Assembly (NCBI GenBank): GCA_001263235.1
Contig: LGRD01000028.1
Coordinates: forward strand, 102,206 to 166,205
Source: Methylibium sp. NZG
GTDB taxonomy: Bacteria; Pseudomonadota; Gammaproteobacteria; Burkholderiales; Burkholderiaceae_C
Direction: 5' to 3'
Length of the DNA stretch: 64,000 nucleotides
Under the pieces are notes generated by a model that was not told where the DNA came from, searched no databases, and saw only the letters and a list, made by a program, of their open reading frames with translations. Below, piece after piece: positions 1-7,807 of the stretch; position 1 is the stretch's first letter, and each line of letters begins with the position of its first letter. The position numbers and the translations under genes are program-made.

Positions 1-2
1 GC

Positions 3-1073
3 AGCCACAACGAATGGCTGATCGTCGCGCCGTCGATCATCGAAGCGGCCGAGCTGGCACCCGGCGCGCGGCTGCTGAACCCGTTTCCGCTCGTCAACAT
101 GGCCGGCTGGTCGACCTGCGTGGCGGCGTGGTTGCGGCTGGAGGGCACGGTGGTTCAGCACCACCCGTTCGACCTGACGGTCTTCCTGCAGCAGTTGCGC
201 GACGAGCGCATCGACTACACCGTCTGCCCGCCCGCGATCCTGAACCAGTTGCTGCAGCAGCCGGCGTTGCTGGAGGGTATCGACTTTACGCGGCTGTCGC
301 GCATCGGCTCGGGCTCGGCGCCGCTGTCGGAGTGGATGGTGCGCGGCTGGGCCGAGCGCGGCGTGCAGATCGTCAACTACTTCGGCTCTAACGAGGGTGC
401 GGCGCTAACGGGATCGCCGCGGGACATTCCCGACCCCGGCCAGCGCGCTCAGTTCTTTGCGCGTGCGGGGGTCGAGCGGCCGCTCCCCCACGTCTCGTAT
501 TCGCACATCTCGACCGCGCGCAAGATTCGCACGCGGCTGGTCGACCCCGAGACGGAAGAAGAAGTCACGCAGCCCGGCATCCCCGGCGAGTTGCGCGTCA
601 GCGGGCCGACCGTGTTCTGCGGCTACTTCCGCGCGCCCCAGCAGACCGCCAGCGCCTTCGACGGTCAAGGCTTCTACCGCTCGGGCGATCTGTTCGAGAT
701 CGCTGGCGACCAGGGCCAGTTCTACCGTTTCGTCGGCCGCAGCAAGGACATCGTGGTGCGCGGCGGCATGAAGATTTCGGCGCTCGAAGTCGAACAACTC
801 CTGATGGCCTGCCCCGGCGTGCAAGACGCCGTCGTGATCGGCCAGCCCGACGACACGCTCGGCGAGCGCGTCTGCGCCTGCGTGGTGGCCGCCCCCGGCG
901 CCGAGGTGACGTTGGCACGGCTGGTGGCATTCCTGAGAGACGAGCGCCAGGTCGCGGTGTACAAGTTGCCCGAGCACCTGATGCTGCTGCCGGCGTTGCC
1001 GCGCAACCCGGTGGGCAAGGTGCTCAAGCGCGAGCTGCGCGAAATGTTCGAAGACTCCGGAGCGTCGACTTGA
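3..1073 (+). CDS. Acyl-CoA ligase / AMP-binding protein, C-terminal part (5' end outside window)
   Basis: The reading frame is open from the window edge, giving the last 356 residues of a class I adenylate-forming enzyme. Such enzymes activate a carboxylic acid as acyl-AMP and transfer it to CoA. Visible family motifs in order are YFGSNEG (adenine-binding region), GELRVSGP, FYRSGDL, the hinge GRSKDIVVRGG, and PVGKVLKRELRE carrying the conserved catalytic lysine near the C-terminus. The N-terminal P-loop lies upstream of the window. It heads a tight plus-strand operon, and its stop overlaps the TTG start of the next gene. The acid substrate cannot be told from sequence; the operon suggests an organic acid or aromatic. 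Confidence 0.88.
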   Translation, partial: SHNEWLIVAPSIIEAAELAPGARLLNPFPLVNMAGWSTCVAAWLRLEGTVVQHHPFDLTVFLQQLRDERIDYTVCPPAILNQLLQQPALLEGIDFTRLSRIGSGSAPLSEWMVRGWAERGVQIVNYFGSNEGAALTGSPRDIPDPGQRAQFFARAGVERPLPHVSYSHISTARKIRTRLVDPETEEEVTQPGIPGELRVSGPTVFCGYFRAPQQTASAFDGQGFYRSGDLFEIAGDQGQFYRFVGRSKDIVVRGGMKISALEVEQLLMACPGVQDAVVIGQPDDTLGERVCACVVAAPGAEVTLARLVAFLRDERQVAVYKLPEHLMLLPALPRNPVGKVLKRELREMFEDSGAST

Positions 1074-1798
1074 ACCCTCTGCTGCTGCTGATTCCCGGCC
1101 TGCTGAACACCGAGCGCGTGTTCGACCGCACGCGCGCGCTGCTCGACCCCGCGCTGGAGGTGCGCGTGGCCGATGTGCGCACGCACGACAGCATTGCGGC
1201 GATGGCGCACAACGCCTGGGCGATGCTGGCCGAGGTTGACGCCGACCGGCCGATCGTGGTCGCCGGCTTCTCGATGGGCGGCTACGTGGCGCTGCAAATG
1301 CTGGCCGAGCCGCGGCGCGCGGTGCAGGGGCTGGGGCTCGTCTGCACCTCGGCACGTGCCGACACGGCCGAGAGCCAGGCCTTGCGCGAGCGCGCCATCA
1401 CCGCGATGGAGCGCGACTTCGAGCGTTATGTCGGCAGCCTCGGCGGTTTTCTGGTCACCCAGGCCGGGCAGGCCGACGAGGTGCTGATGAGCACGATCCG
1501 CGGCGACATGTTGGTCGTCGGCGCGGCCACCGCCATCCGCCAGCACCGCGCGGTGGCCGTGCGCCCCGACCGACGCGAGATGCTGCCCGCGCTCGACCTG
1601 GCTGCCCACGTGGTCGGCGCGGCCGACGACCCGGTGACGCCGCCGGACCTGTCGCGCGAACTCGCCGCCGCCATTCCTGGCGCGCGGCTCACGGTGGTGG
1701 GTGGCGTAGGCCACCTGCTGCCTTTCGAGCGGCCCGCCGAGCTGGCGGCCGCGCTGACCGAACTCACCGCCCGTGCCGCAACCCGAGGAAACGCCTGA
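1070..1798 (+). CDS. Alpha/beta hydrolase
   Basis: A 242-residue alpha/beta-hydrolase-fold protein. The nucleophile elbow GFSMGG places the catalytic Ser near residue 68, an acid is likely Asp186 or Asp187 (GAADDP), and the His is in GVGHLLPFE near residue 215, giving a complete triad. There is no signal peptide, so it is probably a cytoplasmic esterase, thioesterase or ring-product hydrolase. The start is TTG, chosen because it overlaps the upstream stop (TTGA) and no ATG precedes the conserved LLLLIPGLL strand. The downstream gene starts in an ATGA overlap with its stop, so translation is probably coupled. Substrate unknown. Confidence 0.85.
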   Translation: MNPLLLLIPGLLNTERVFDRTRALLDPALEVRVADVRTHDSIAAMAHNAWAMLAEVDADRPIVVAGFSMGGYVALQMLAEPRRAVQGLGLVCTSARADTAESQALRERAITAMERDFERYVGSLGGFLVTQAGQADEVLMSTIRGDMLVVGAATAIRQHRAVAVRPDRREMLPALDLAAHVVGAADDPVTPPDLSRELAAAIPGARLTVVGGVGHLLPFERPAELAAALTELTARAATRGNA

Positions 1799-2859
1799 TG
1801 TTCACTGCCCTGAAGACCTCCGTCCGCCTGACCGAGCCTCGCGCGCAGCAGCCGCGCTTGCGCGACACCGGCCCACACAGGCGGCTCGCGCTGAAGGCCA
1901 TGGCCGCGGCCGCGGCCGTCGCGTGGCTGGCGCAACCGCAGGCCCACGCGCAAACCTTCCCCGACAAACCCGTGCGCGTGATCGTGCCGTTCGCCCCCGG
2001 CAACACGCTCGATGCGTCGCTGCGCCAAGTGGCCGAAGTGTTCCAGCGCAACACCGGGCAGCCGCTGATCGTCGACAACAAGCCGGGTGGCGCCGGCATC
2101 GTCGCGGCGCAGGCGGTTGCGCAGGCGCCGGCCGACGGCTACACGCTGCTGCTGGCCAACACCAGCATGTTGACGATCAACCCGCACACCTTCAGCAAGC
2201 TGCCGTACGACGCAGAGAAAAGCTTCCGCCCGGTCACCAACTTTCTCGGCGCGTCGATGGTTTTTGCGGTCAACGCCGCCAACGTGCCGCCCAACACGCT
2301 GGCCGAGTTCATCGCCTGGGCCAAGCCGCAGGGCGACAAGGTGTCGTACGCATCGTTCACGGCCGGCAACTCGTCGCACTTTGCCGGCGTCATCCTCAAC
2401 AAGCGCGCCGGCTTGAATATGGTGCACGTGCCTTTCAACGGCACACCGCCTGCGGTGCAGAACCTGGTGGGCGGCCAGGTGCACGGCGCCTTCTTGCCGC
2501 TGCTGGCGGTGAAGCCGCACCTTGAGAGCGGCAAGGTCAAGGTGCTGGCCGTCACCAGCCCGCAGCGCTCGCCGCTGATGCCGGGCGTGCCCACCTTCAC
2601 CGAGCAGGGCATCGCCGAGATGGAGATCTACATCTGGTCGTCCATCGTCGCACCGGCCGGCACGCCGGACGCCGCGATTGCCAAGCTGAACGCCGACTTC
2701 GGCGCCGCGCTGCGCTCGGCCGAGATCCGCGACAAATGGCGCGCGGTCGACTTCGAGCCGATCCCGACCACGCCGGAAGAAGCCGCCCGCTTCGCGCGCG
2801 AAGAGTCCAAGCGCTGGGCCGAGGCGGTGCGCATCTCGGGCTTCAAGGCGACCGAATGA
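1798..2859 (+). CDS. Bug-family (TctC-like) periplasmic substrate-binding protein
   Basis: A 353-residue extracytoplasmic solute receptor of the tripartite tricarboxylate transporter family, greatly expanded in Burkholderiales. After about 30 N-terminal residues with a twin-arginine-like start (RRLALKAM) there is a hydrophobic signal ending at AHAQ. The mature protein begins FPDKPVRVIVPFAPG, the usual Bug N-terminus, followed by PGGAGIVAAQAVA and DGYTLL. No TctA/TctB membrane partner is in the window, which is common for these orphan receptors. It starts in an ATGA overlap with the hydrolase gene and probably captures a carboxylic acid used by this operon. Ligand unknown. Confidence 0.9.
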   Translation: MFTALKTSVRLTEPRAQQPRLRDTGPHRRLALKAMAAAAAVAWLAQPQAHAQTFPDKPVRVIVPFAPGNTLDASLRQVAEVFQRNTGQPLIVDNKPGGAGIVAAQAVAQAPADGYTLLLANTSMLTINPHTFSKLPYDAEKSFRPVTNFLGASMVFAVNAANVPPNTLAEFIAWAKPQGDKVSYASFTAGNSSHFAGVILNKRAGLNMVHVPFNGTPPAVQNLVGGQVHGAFLPLLAVKPHLESGKVKVLAVTSPQRSPLMPGVPTFTEQGIAEMEIYIWSSIVAPAGTPDAAIAKLNADFGAALRSAEIRDKWRAVDFEPIPTTPEEAARFAREESKRWAEAVRISGFKATE

Positions 2860-4043
2860 CTGCCGCGACATTGACCGACGCGGGCGGGCCGAGCGCCGGG
2901 CCGCCCCAAGCCGGCCCGCGCCCCCCCGGGGGGCAGGCCGCTGTATCCGGCGGACGGGGGGCTCCAGAACGGCCGAGCGCCGGGCCGCCCCAAGCCGGCC
3001 CGCGCCCCCCCGGGGGGCAGGCCGCTGTATTCGGCGGACGGGGGCTGTCAGTTCGGCTGCCGCTCTTTGCGGCGCCGATGTTCCTCGTTTCGGGTCCCGA
3101 ACTGGTGGTGGCCGCCTGCAAGGCCGGCATCGTCGGCGCGTTCCCCACGCCCAACGCGCGGCCGATCGAGGTGCTGGACGACTGGATGCGCCGCATCACC
3201 GACGGCCTGGCGCGCGCCCGCGACGAGCAGCCCGCGCACACCCTCGGCCCCTGGTGCGCCAACCTCGTGACGCACCGTTCGAACGAACGCCTGCCCGACG
3301 ACCTGAAGCTCGTCGCGCGCTACCAGCCACCGGTGGTGGTGACGGCGCTGGGCAGCCCCAAGCCGGCCATCGAGGTGGTGCACGGCTACGGCGGGCAGGT
3401 GTTTGCGGACGTCACGACGATCGCGCTGGCGCGCAAGGCGGTCGAGGCCGGCGCCGACGGCCTGGCCTGCGTGTGTGCGGGTGCCGGCGGGCACACCGGG
3501 CAGATCAACCCGTTCGCGTTCGTCAGCGCGGTGCGCGAGTTCTTCAGCGGCACGATCGTCGTCGGCGGCGGCATCAGCGACGGTTGGGGTCTGGCCGGCG
3601 CGCTCGCCTGCGGCGCCGACTATGTGTACATGGGCACCCGCTTCATTGCGACCACCGAGAGCATGGCCAAGCCCGAGTACAAGCAGATGCTGGTGGACAG
3701 CAACGTCGAAGACCTGATCGTCAGCGCCGGGCTGACCGGCACACCGGCAAGCTGGCTCAAGCCCTCGCTGCGCGCCAACGGGCTGGACCCCGACAACCTG
3801 CCCGACACGCCGCAACGCAACTACAACAGCAACCAGAACCTGGCGAGCAAGCGCTGGATGGACGTGTGGGCGGCGGGGCAGGGCGTGGGTGCGATCCGCG
3901 AGGTGGAGCCGGTGGCGGTGGTGGTGGACCGCATCGAGCGCGAGTTCAATGCGGCGCGCGCGCGGCTCGGTGCGTGGGCGCCGGCCGCTGCGTCATCGGC
4001 GGCAACGACGACAGCAAGCACGAGACCCTCGACGGCAGCATGA
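2856..4043 (+). CDS. Nitronate monooxygenase family FMN enzyme with repeat-derived N-terminus
   Basis: A 395-residue TIM-barrel flavoprotein of the nitronate monooxygenase (2-nitropropane dioxygenase) family. Key motifs are AAPMFLVSGPELV (normally at the very N-terminus), FADVTT, GAGGHTGQ near residues 208-215 (FMN phosphate/active-site region), and VVGGGISDG plus GADYVYMGTRF. The start ATG overlaps the upstream stop (ATGA). Family members begin almost directly at the APMF strand, but here about 60 extra residues precede it, and most are encoded by two tandem copies of a 74-bp palindromic repeat read in frame. No better start lies between the repeat and APMF. In vivo it may oxidise alkyl nitronates or act as a related FMN dehydrogenase. 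Confidence 0.85.
   Translation: MTAATLTDAGGPSAGPPQAGPRPPGGQAAVSGGRGAPERPSAGPPQAGPRPPGGQAAVFGGRGLSVRLPLFAAPMFLVSGPELVVAACKAGIVGAFPTPNARPIEVLDDWMRRITDGLARARDEQPAHTLGPWCANLVTHRSNERLPDDLKLVARYQPPVVVTALGSPKPAIEVVHGYGGQVFADVTTIALARKAVEAGADGLACVCAGAGGHTGQINPFAFVSAVREFFSGTIVVGGGISDGWGLAGALACGADYVYMGTRFIATTESMAKPEYKQMLVDSNVEDLIVSAGLTGTPASWLKPSLRANGLDPDNLPDTPQRNYNSNQNLASKRWMDVWAAGQGVGAIREVEPVAVVVDRIEREFNAARARLGAWAPAAASSAATTTASTRPSTAA
2887..3044 (+). repeat. Two tandem 74-bp GC-rich palindromic repeats inside the nitronate monooxygenase gene
   Basis: Units at 2887-2960 and 2971-3044 are identical except for one base (C/T in the TATCCGG/TATTCGG segment). The repeat spacing is 84 bp, exactly 28 codons, so both are read in the same frame. 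Each contains GCCGGGCCG...CGGCCCG and CCCCCCCGGGGGG arms able to form strong hairpins. A diverged copy lies at about 4536-4610. Confidence 0.92.
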
Positions 4044-4507
4044 ACGGGCGCCCGATGAACGACCACAACCCCCTGCTCGGCAGCTGGCAGCTCGTGCGCT
4101 GGGACATCACCTACGGCGACGGCCGCCGCCCGTCGCTGCCTTACGGCGACCAAGCCACCGGCCTGATCGTCTACACCAGCGACGGCTTCATGAGCGCCTG
4201 CATCGCCGCCGGTGGCCGCGCGCCGATGTCCAGCGCCAGCGTGCGCAGCGCGCCCGAGGGCGAGCGGCTGGCGGCGTTCGAGAGCTACTTCCAGTACGCC
4301 GGTCGGTACGAGTTGCGCCAGTCTGCAGCCGGCCTGCAGGTGGTGCACCGGGTGAGCCATGCGCTGAACCCGAACTTCGTCGGCAGCGAGCAGGTGCGCA
4401 ATGTGGCTTTCGATGCCGATGGCGTGCTCACGCTGTCGGCCAGCGACACGGTGCCGGGCTCCGAGGTGGCGCGGCACCATCGCTTGATGTGGAGGCGGCC
4501 CGCATGA
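4040..4507 (+). CDS. Lipocalin-like domain protein
   Basis: A 155-residue protein matching the lipocalin-like family by its opening NPLLGSWQLVRWDI, the TGLIVYTSDGFMSACI strand pair, and the ending ARHHRLMWRR. It has no signal peptide. Members are small cytoplasmic beta-barrels of unknown ligand, often found beside catabolic genes. The start ATG overlaps the stop of the nitronate monooxygenase gene (ATGA); a second in-frame ATG five codons later is possible. Its own stop overlaps an ATG at 4504 that opens a 38-codon leader ORF through the following repeat. Confidence 0.75.
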   Translation: MNGRPMNDHNPLLGSWQLVRWDITYGDGRRPSLPYGDQATGLIVYTSDGFMSACIAAGGRAPMSSASVRSAPEGERLAAFESYFQYAGRYELRQSAAGLQVVHRVSHALNPNFVGSEQVRNVAFDADGVLTLSASDTVPGSEVARHHRLMWRRPA

Positions 4508-4620
4508 CGCACCTTGCCTCAAAGGAGAAGGGCGGGGCGAGCGCCGGGCCGCTCCCAAGCCGGCCCGCCATCCCCTTGGGGGATCGGCCGACGTATTCGT
4601 TGGCCGAGGGGCCGTCATGA
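4504..4620 (+). other. 38-codon leader ORF across a palindromic repeat, bridging to paaN
   Basis: An ATG overlapping the lipocalin stop opens a 38-codon frame through the GC-rich repeat and stops at TGA 4618-4620, which itself overlaps the paaN ATG at 4617 (ATGA). The peptide (MTHLASKEKGG...) resembles no known family. The arrangement could keep ribosomes coupled from the lipocalin gene to paaN across the inserted repeat. That it is translated is inference. Confidence 0.4.
4536..4610 (+). repeat. Diverged copy of the 74-bp palindromic repeat
   Basis: It shares GCGAGCGCCGGGCCG, CCCAAGCCGGCCCG and a TATTCG-type segment with the units at 2887 and 2971, but has a different central arm (CCCCTTGGGG in place of CCCCCCGGGGGG). 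It keeps the ability to fold despite sequence change. It occupies most of the gap between the lipocalin and paaN genes. Confidence 0.8.
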
Positions 4621-6323
4621 CCTTGTTCGACAAGCACCGAGCCGTCTTCGAGCGCGCCCAACTCGCCTGCGCCGAGCGCCACTGCTGGAGCCCGTTCCCC
4701 GAGATGCCGTCGAAGTACCCCGATACCGCCGCCGCACAAGCCGCTGCATCGGCCCGCTTCCAGGCCCAGCTCGACCGGCCGTTCGTGCTCGACCAGCCCG
4801 GCACGGTCGGCGAACTCGGCGAGGAGGTGTCGCCCTACACGCAGCAGCCGCTGGGCATCCGCTACCCGCGGGCCGATGTGGATGGGCTGTTCGCTGCGGC
4901 AGAGAAAGCGATGCCCGCGTGGGCCGACGCCAGCATCGAAACCCGCCTCGGCGTGTTGATGGAAGTGCTCGACACGATCTACCGCGAGCACCTGTTCGAC
5001 GTGGCGAACGCGGTGATGCACACCGCCGGCCAGAGCGCCAACATGGCCTACGCCGGCTCGGGCGTGAACGCGCTCGACCGTGGCATCGAGGCGCTGGTCT
5101 ATGCACAGATGGCCTGGAACGCCGTGGCGCCCACGGCGCGCTGGCAGCGCCAGTTCGGCAGCGCCCAGATCACACTCGACAAAACCTACCGCCGCGTGCC
5201 GCGCGGTGTGGCGGTGTGCTTCACCTGCGCGAGCTTCCCCACGTGGAACGCTTGGCCGTCGATGCTGGCCAGCCTGGCGACCGGCAATGCGGTGATCGTC
5301 AAGCCGCACCCGGCGGCGGTGCTGCCGATGGCGATCTCGGTGCGCGCGTTCCGCGGCGTGCTGCAGGCGGCAGGCTTCGACCCTAACCTGGTGACGATGG
5401 CGCTCGACTCGGTGGCCGAGCCGATCGGCAAGACGCTGGTGCAACACCCGAAGACCGCCATCGTCGACTTCACCGGCAGCGCGCGCTTCGGCCACTGGGT
5501 CGAGCGCCACGCCCACCCAGCGCTCGTGTTCACCGAGACGGCCGGCTGCAACACCGTGGTGATCGAATCGGCCGACGACCTCGACGCCGCGCTGCGCTCG
5601 CTCGCCACCACGATGTGCATGTTTAGCGCGCAGATGTGCACCAGCCCGCAGAACATCTACCTGCCTCGCGCGGGTGTGCGCACGCTGCAGGGGGTGGTGC
5701 CGCTCGACGACGTGGCGCGCCGGCTGGCCGAGGCGATCGACGCGATCGGCAGCGAGCCGAAGAAGGCCTCGATGATCCTCGCCGCGATCCAGTCGCCGCA
5801 GACGCTGGCGTTGATGACGCAACTTCAGTTGCAGTTGCAGTTGCAGTTGCAGACCGAGGGCGCACGCGCCGGCCGCGTGCTGCTCGCGCCGCGCGCGTAC
5901 ACGCACCCCGAGTACCCGCACGCGCGCACCAGCACGCCGCTCCTCATCCAGACCGACACCACGCAGCGTGCGCTGTACGGCGAAGAGCGCTTCGGCCCCA
6001 TCGGCTTCGTGATCGCCTGCGACGACGCGGCCGATGCGCTGGCGCAGGCCACCACCGACGTGCGCGAGTTCGGCGGGCTCACGGCCTTCCTGTACAGCCA
6101 GGACGAAGCCTTCATCGCCACTGCCGAGGCGGCCTACGCGCGTGCAGGCGCGCAACTCACGATCAACCTCACCGGCCCGATGCCGCTGAACTTTGCCGCC
6201 GCCTACAGCGACTACCACGTGACCGGCCTCAACCCGGCCGGCAACGCCAGCCTGACCGACCTGTCTTTCGTGGCGAGCCGGTTTCGTATCGTGCAGTCGC
6301 GGCGGCCCGCCGCAATGTCTTGA
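4617..6323 (+). CDS. paaN: PaaN-type aldehyde dehydrogenase
   Basis: A 568-residue aldehyde dehydrogenase most like PaaN of phenylacetate catabolism: N-terminal CWSPFPEMPS, a Rossmann/cofactor region with FTCASFPTWNAWPS and VIVKPHPAA, FTGSARFG, a candidate general base Glu near 307 (FTETAGCN), and catalytic Cys near 341 (AQMCTSPQN). Length fits stand-alone PaaN rather than PaaZ, since there is no C-terminal hydratase domain. A run of QL repeats near residues 402-412 is encoded by a hexanucleotide repeat. The start ATG lies just after the palindromic repeat. No other paa genes are in the window, so the true aldehyde substrate may differ. Confidence 0.82.
   Translation: MTLFDKHRAVFERAQLACAERHCWSPFPEMPSKYPDTAAAQAAASARFQAQLDRPFVLDQPGTVGELGEEVSPYTQQPLGIRYPRADVDGLFAAAEKAMPAWADASIETRLGVLMEVLDTIYREHLFDVANAVMHTAGQSANMAYAGSGVNALDRGIEALVYAQMAWNAVAPTARWQRQFGSAQITLDKTYRRVPRGVAVCFTCASFPTWNAWPSMLASLATGNAVIVKPHPAAVLPMAISVRAFRGVLQAAGFDPNLVTMALDSVAEPIGKTLVQHPKTAIVDFTGSARFGHWVERHAHPALVFTETAGCNTVVIESADDLDAALRSLATTMCMFSAQMCTSPQNIYLPRAGVRTLQGVVPLDDVARRLAEAIDAIGSEPKKASMILAAIQSPQTLALMTQLQLQLQLQLQTEGARAGRVLLAPRAYTHPEYPHARTSTPLLIQTDTTQRALYGEERFGPIGFVIACDDAADALAQATTDVREFGGLTAFLYSQDEAFIATAEAAYARAGAQLTINLTGPMPLNFAAAYSDYHVTGLNPAGNASLTDLSFVASRFRIVQSRRPAAMS
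5820..5853 (+). repeat. Hexanucleotide TTGCAG microsatellite inside paaN
   Basis: CTTCAG followed by four TTGCAG units encodes alternating Gln and Leu. Because the unit is six bases, copy changes would lengthen or shorten the loop without shifting frame. Confidence 0.85.
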
Positions 6324-6340
6324 ATCCAGGGAGACCGACC

Positions 6341-7807
6341 ATGAACGCACCCGAACGACTCGAAAACCTGCAGCCCTTCGGCGACGACTACGGCCCGCTG
6401 CTCACCGGCGCCTTCGCCCCGGTCTTCGACGAGATGACGCTGACCGACCTGCCGTTGGTCAAGGGCGCCATCCCTGCCGACCTGAACGGCGTGTACATGC
6501 GCACCGGCCCCAACCCGCGCTACGCGCCGCAGGGCCGCTACCACCCGTTCGACGGCGACGGCATGGTGCACGCCGCGATGTTCGACAAGGGCCGGCTGAC
6601 GGTGCGCAACCGCTGGGTGCGCACCGACGCGTTCAAGGAAGAAGAGCAGGCCGGCACGGCGCGCTTCTTCGGCATCCGCGAAACGCTCAAGGGCCGCAGC
6701 GACAAGCGCTTGAAGGACACCGGCAACACCGACATGGTGGGCCACGGCGGCAAGGCGCTCGCGCTCTGGTACATGTCGGGCGACGCGTGGGAGATCGACC
6801 CGGTCACGCTCGACACGCTCGGCCGCTCGCAGGCCATCCGCCAGAGCGGCGGCGCGATCTCGGCCCACGCCAAGGTCGATGAGGTGACCGGCGAGATGAT
6901 GTTCTTCGACTACGGCAACGACGCGCCCTACATGCACTACGGCGTGGTCGGCGCCGACGGGCGGCTCTTGCACCACGTGCCGATCGCGCTGCCCGGCCCG
7001 CGCCTGCCGCACGACATGGCGATCACCGAGCACTACTCCATCCTGCACGACCTGCCGCTGTTCCACGACCACGAGGCGATGAAGCTCGGCCGCCACAAGA
7101 TCGAATTCCACCCCGAGATGAAGACGCGCTTGGGCGTGATCGCGCGCATGGGCGCGGGCGATTCGATCCGCTGGTTCGACTTTTCGCCATGCTTCCTGTA
7201 CCACGTCGTCAACGCCTGGGAGGAGGGGGATTGGGTCGTGATGGTCGGCTGCCGCTACATGCCGGCGCTCAAGGCCGACGGCAGCATCGACGCCCAGCGC
7301 ACCGCGCGCGACGTGGCCGAACTCGTGCAACACGCGCGCCTGTGGCGCTGGCGCATGAACCTTGCGACCGGCGAGGCGCAGGAGCAGGCGCTGGACCTGC
7401 AGCACAACGTCGAGTTCCCCACCTGCAACGCCGCGCTCACCGGCCGCCGCACGCGCTTCGGCTACCTGTGTGACCAGCGCGAAGACGTGATCCTGCAATG
7501 GCCCGGCATCCGCAAGTACGACCTGGACACCGGCGAGATGCTCAGCGCCTGGTCCGACGACCGCGAGCACAGCTGGTACTCCGAACCGTGGTTCGCCGCG
7601 GCCGACGACGCGCAGTCTGAAGACCACGGCTACCTCGTCGCCTACCAATGGAATGCTGCCCTGAAGCGCCAGACGCTCGACGTGTTCGATGCGCGCGACC
7701 TGCGCGTCGGCCCCATCGCGCAAGTGGCCTTGCCGCGCCATGTGCCGACAGGCTTCCACGGTTGCTGGATCGGTGCCGCGCGCATCGCCCACTGGGACGC
7801 ACGATGA
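6341..7807 (+). CDS. Carotenoid oxygenase / lignostilbene dioxygenase family protein
   Basis: A 488-residue seven-bladed propeller non-haem iron oxygenase of the carotenoid cleavage oxygenase (RPE65) family. All four iron-binding histidines are visible: near 176 (SAHAK), 231 (TEHYS), 288 (YHVVNAWE) and 473 (TGFHGCW). The conserved RTGPNPRY and HPFDGDGMVHA are near the N-terminus. Bacterial members cleave carotenoids, stilbenes or isoeugenol-type phenylpropenes to aldehydes. The neighbouring aldehyde dehydrogenase, CoA ligases and thiolase suggest an aromatic or apocarotenoid cleavage product is funnelled onward. The start ATG sits behind an AGGGAG ribosome site. Cleavage specificity cannot be assigned. 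Confidence 0.9.
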   Translation: MNAPERLENLQPFGDDYGPLLTGAFAPVFDEMTLTDLPLVKGAIPADLNGVYMRTGPNPRYAPQGRYHPFDGDGMVHAAMFDKGRLTVRNRWVRTDAFKEEEQAGTARFFGIRETLKGRSDKRLKDTGNTDMVGHGGKALALWYMSGDAWEIDPVTLDTLGRSQAIRQSGGAISAHAKVDEVTGEMMFFDYGNDAPYMHYGVVGADGRLLHHVPIALPGPRLPHDMAITEHYSILHDLPLFHDHEAMKLGRHKIEFHPEMKTRLGVIARMGAGDSIRWFDFSPCFLYHVVNAWEEGDWVVMVGCRYMPALKADGSIDAQRTARDVAELVQHARLWRWRMNLATGEAQEQALDLQHNVEFPTCNAALTGRRTRFGYLCDQREDVILQWPGIRKYDLDTGEMLSAWSDDREHSWYSEPWFAAADDAQSEDHGYLVAYQWNAALKRQTLDVFDARDLRVGPIAQVALPRHVPTGFHGCWIGAARIAHWDAR

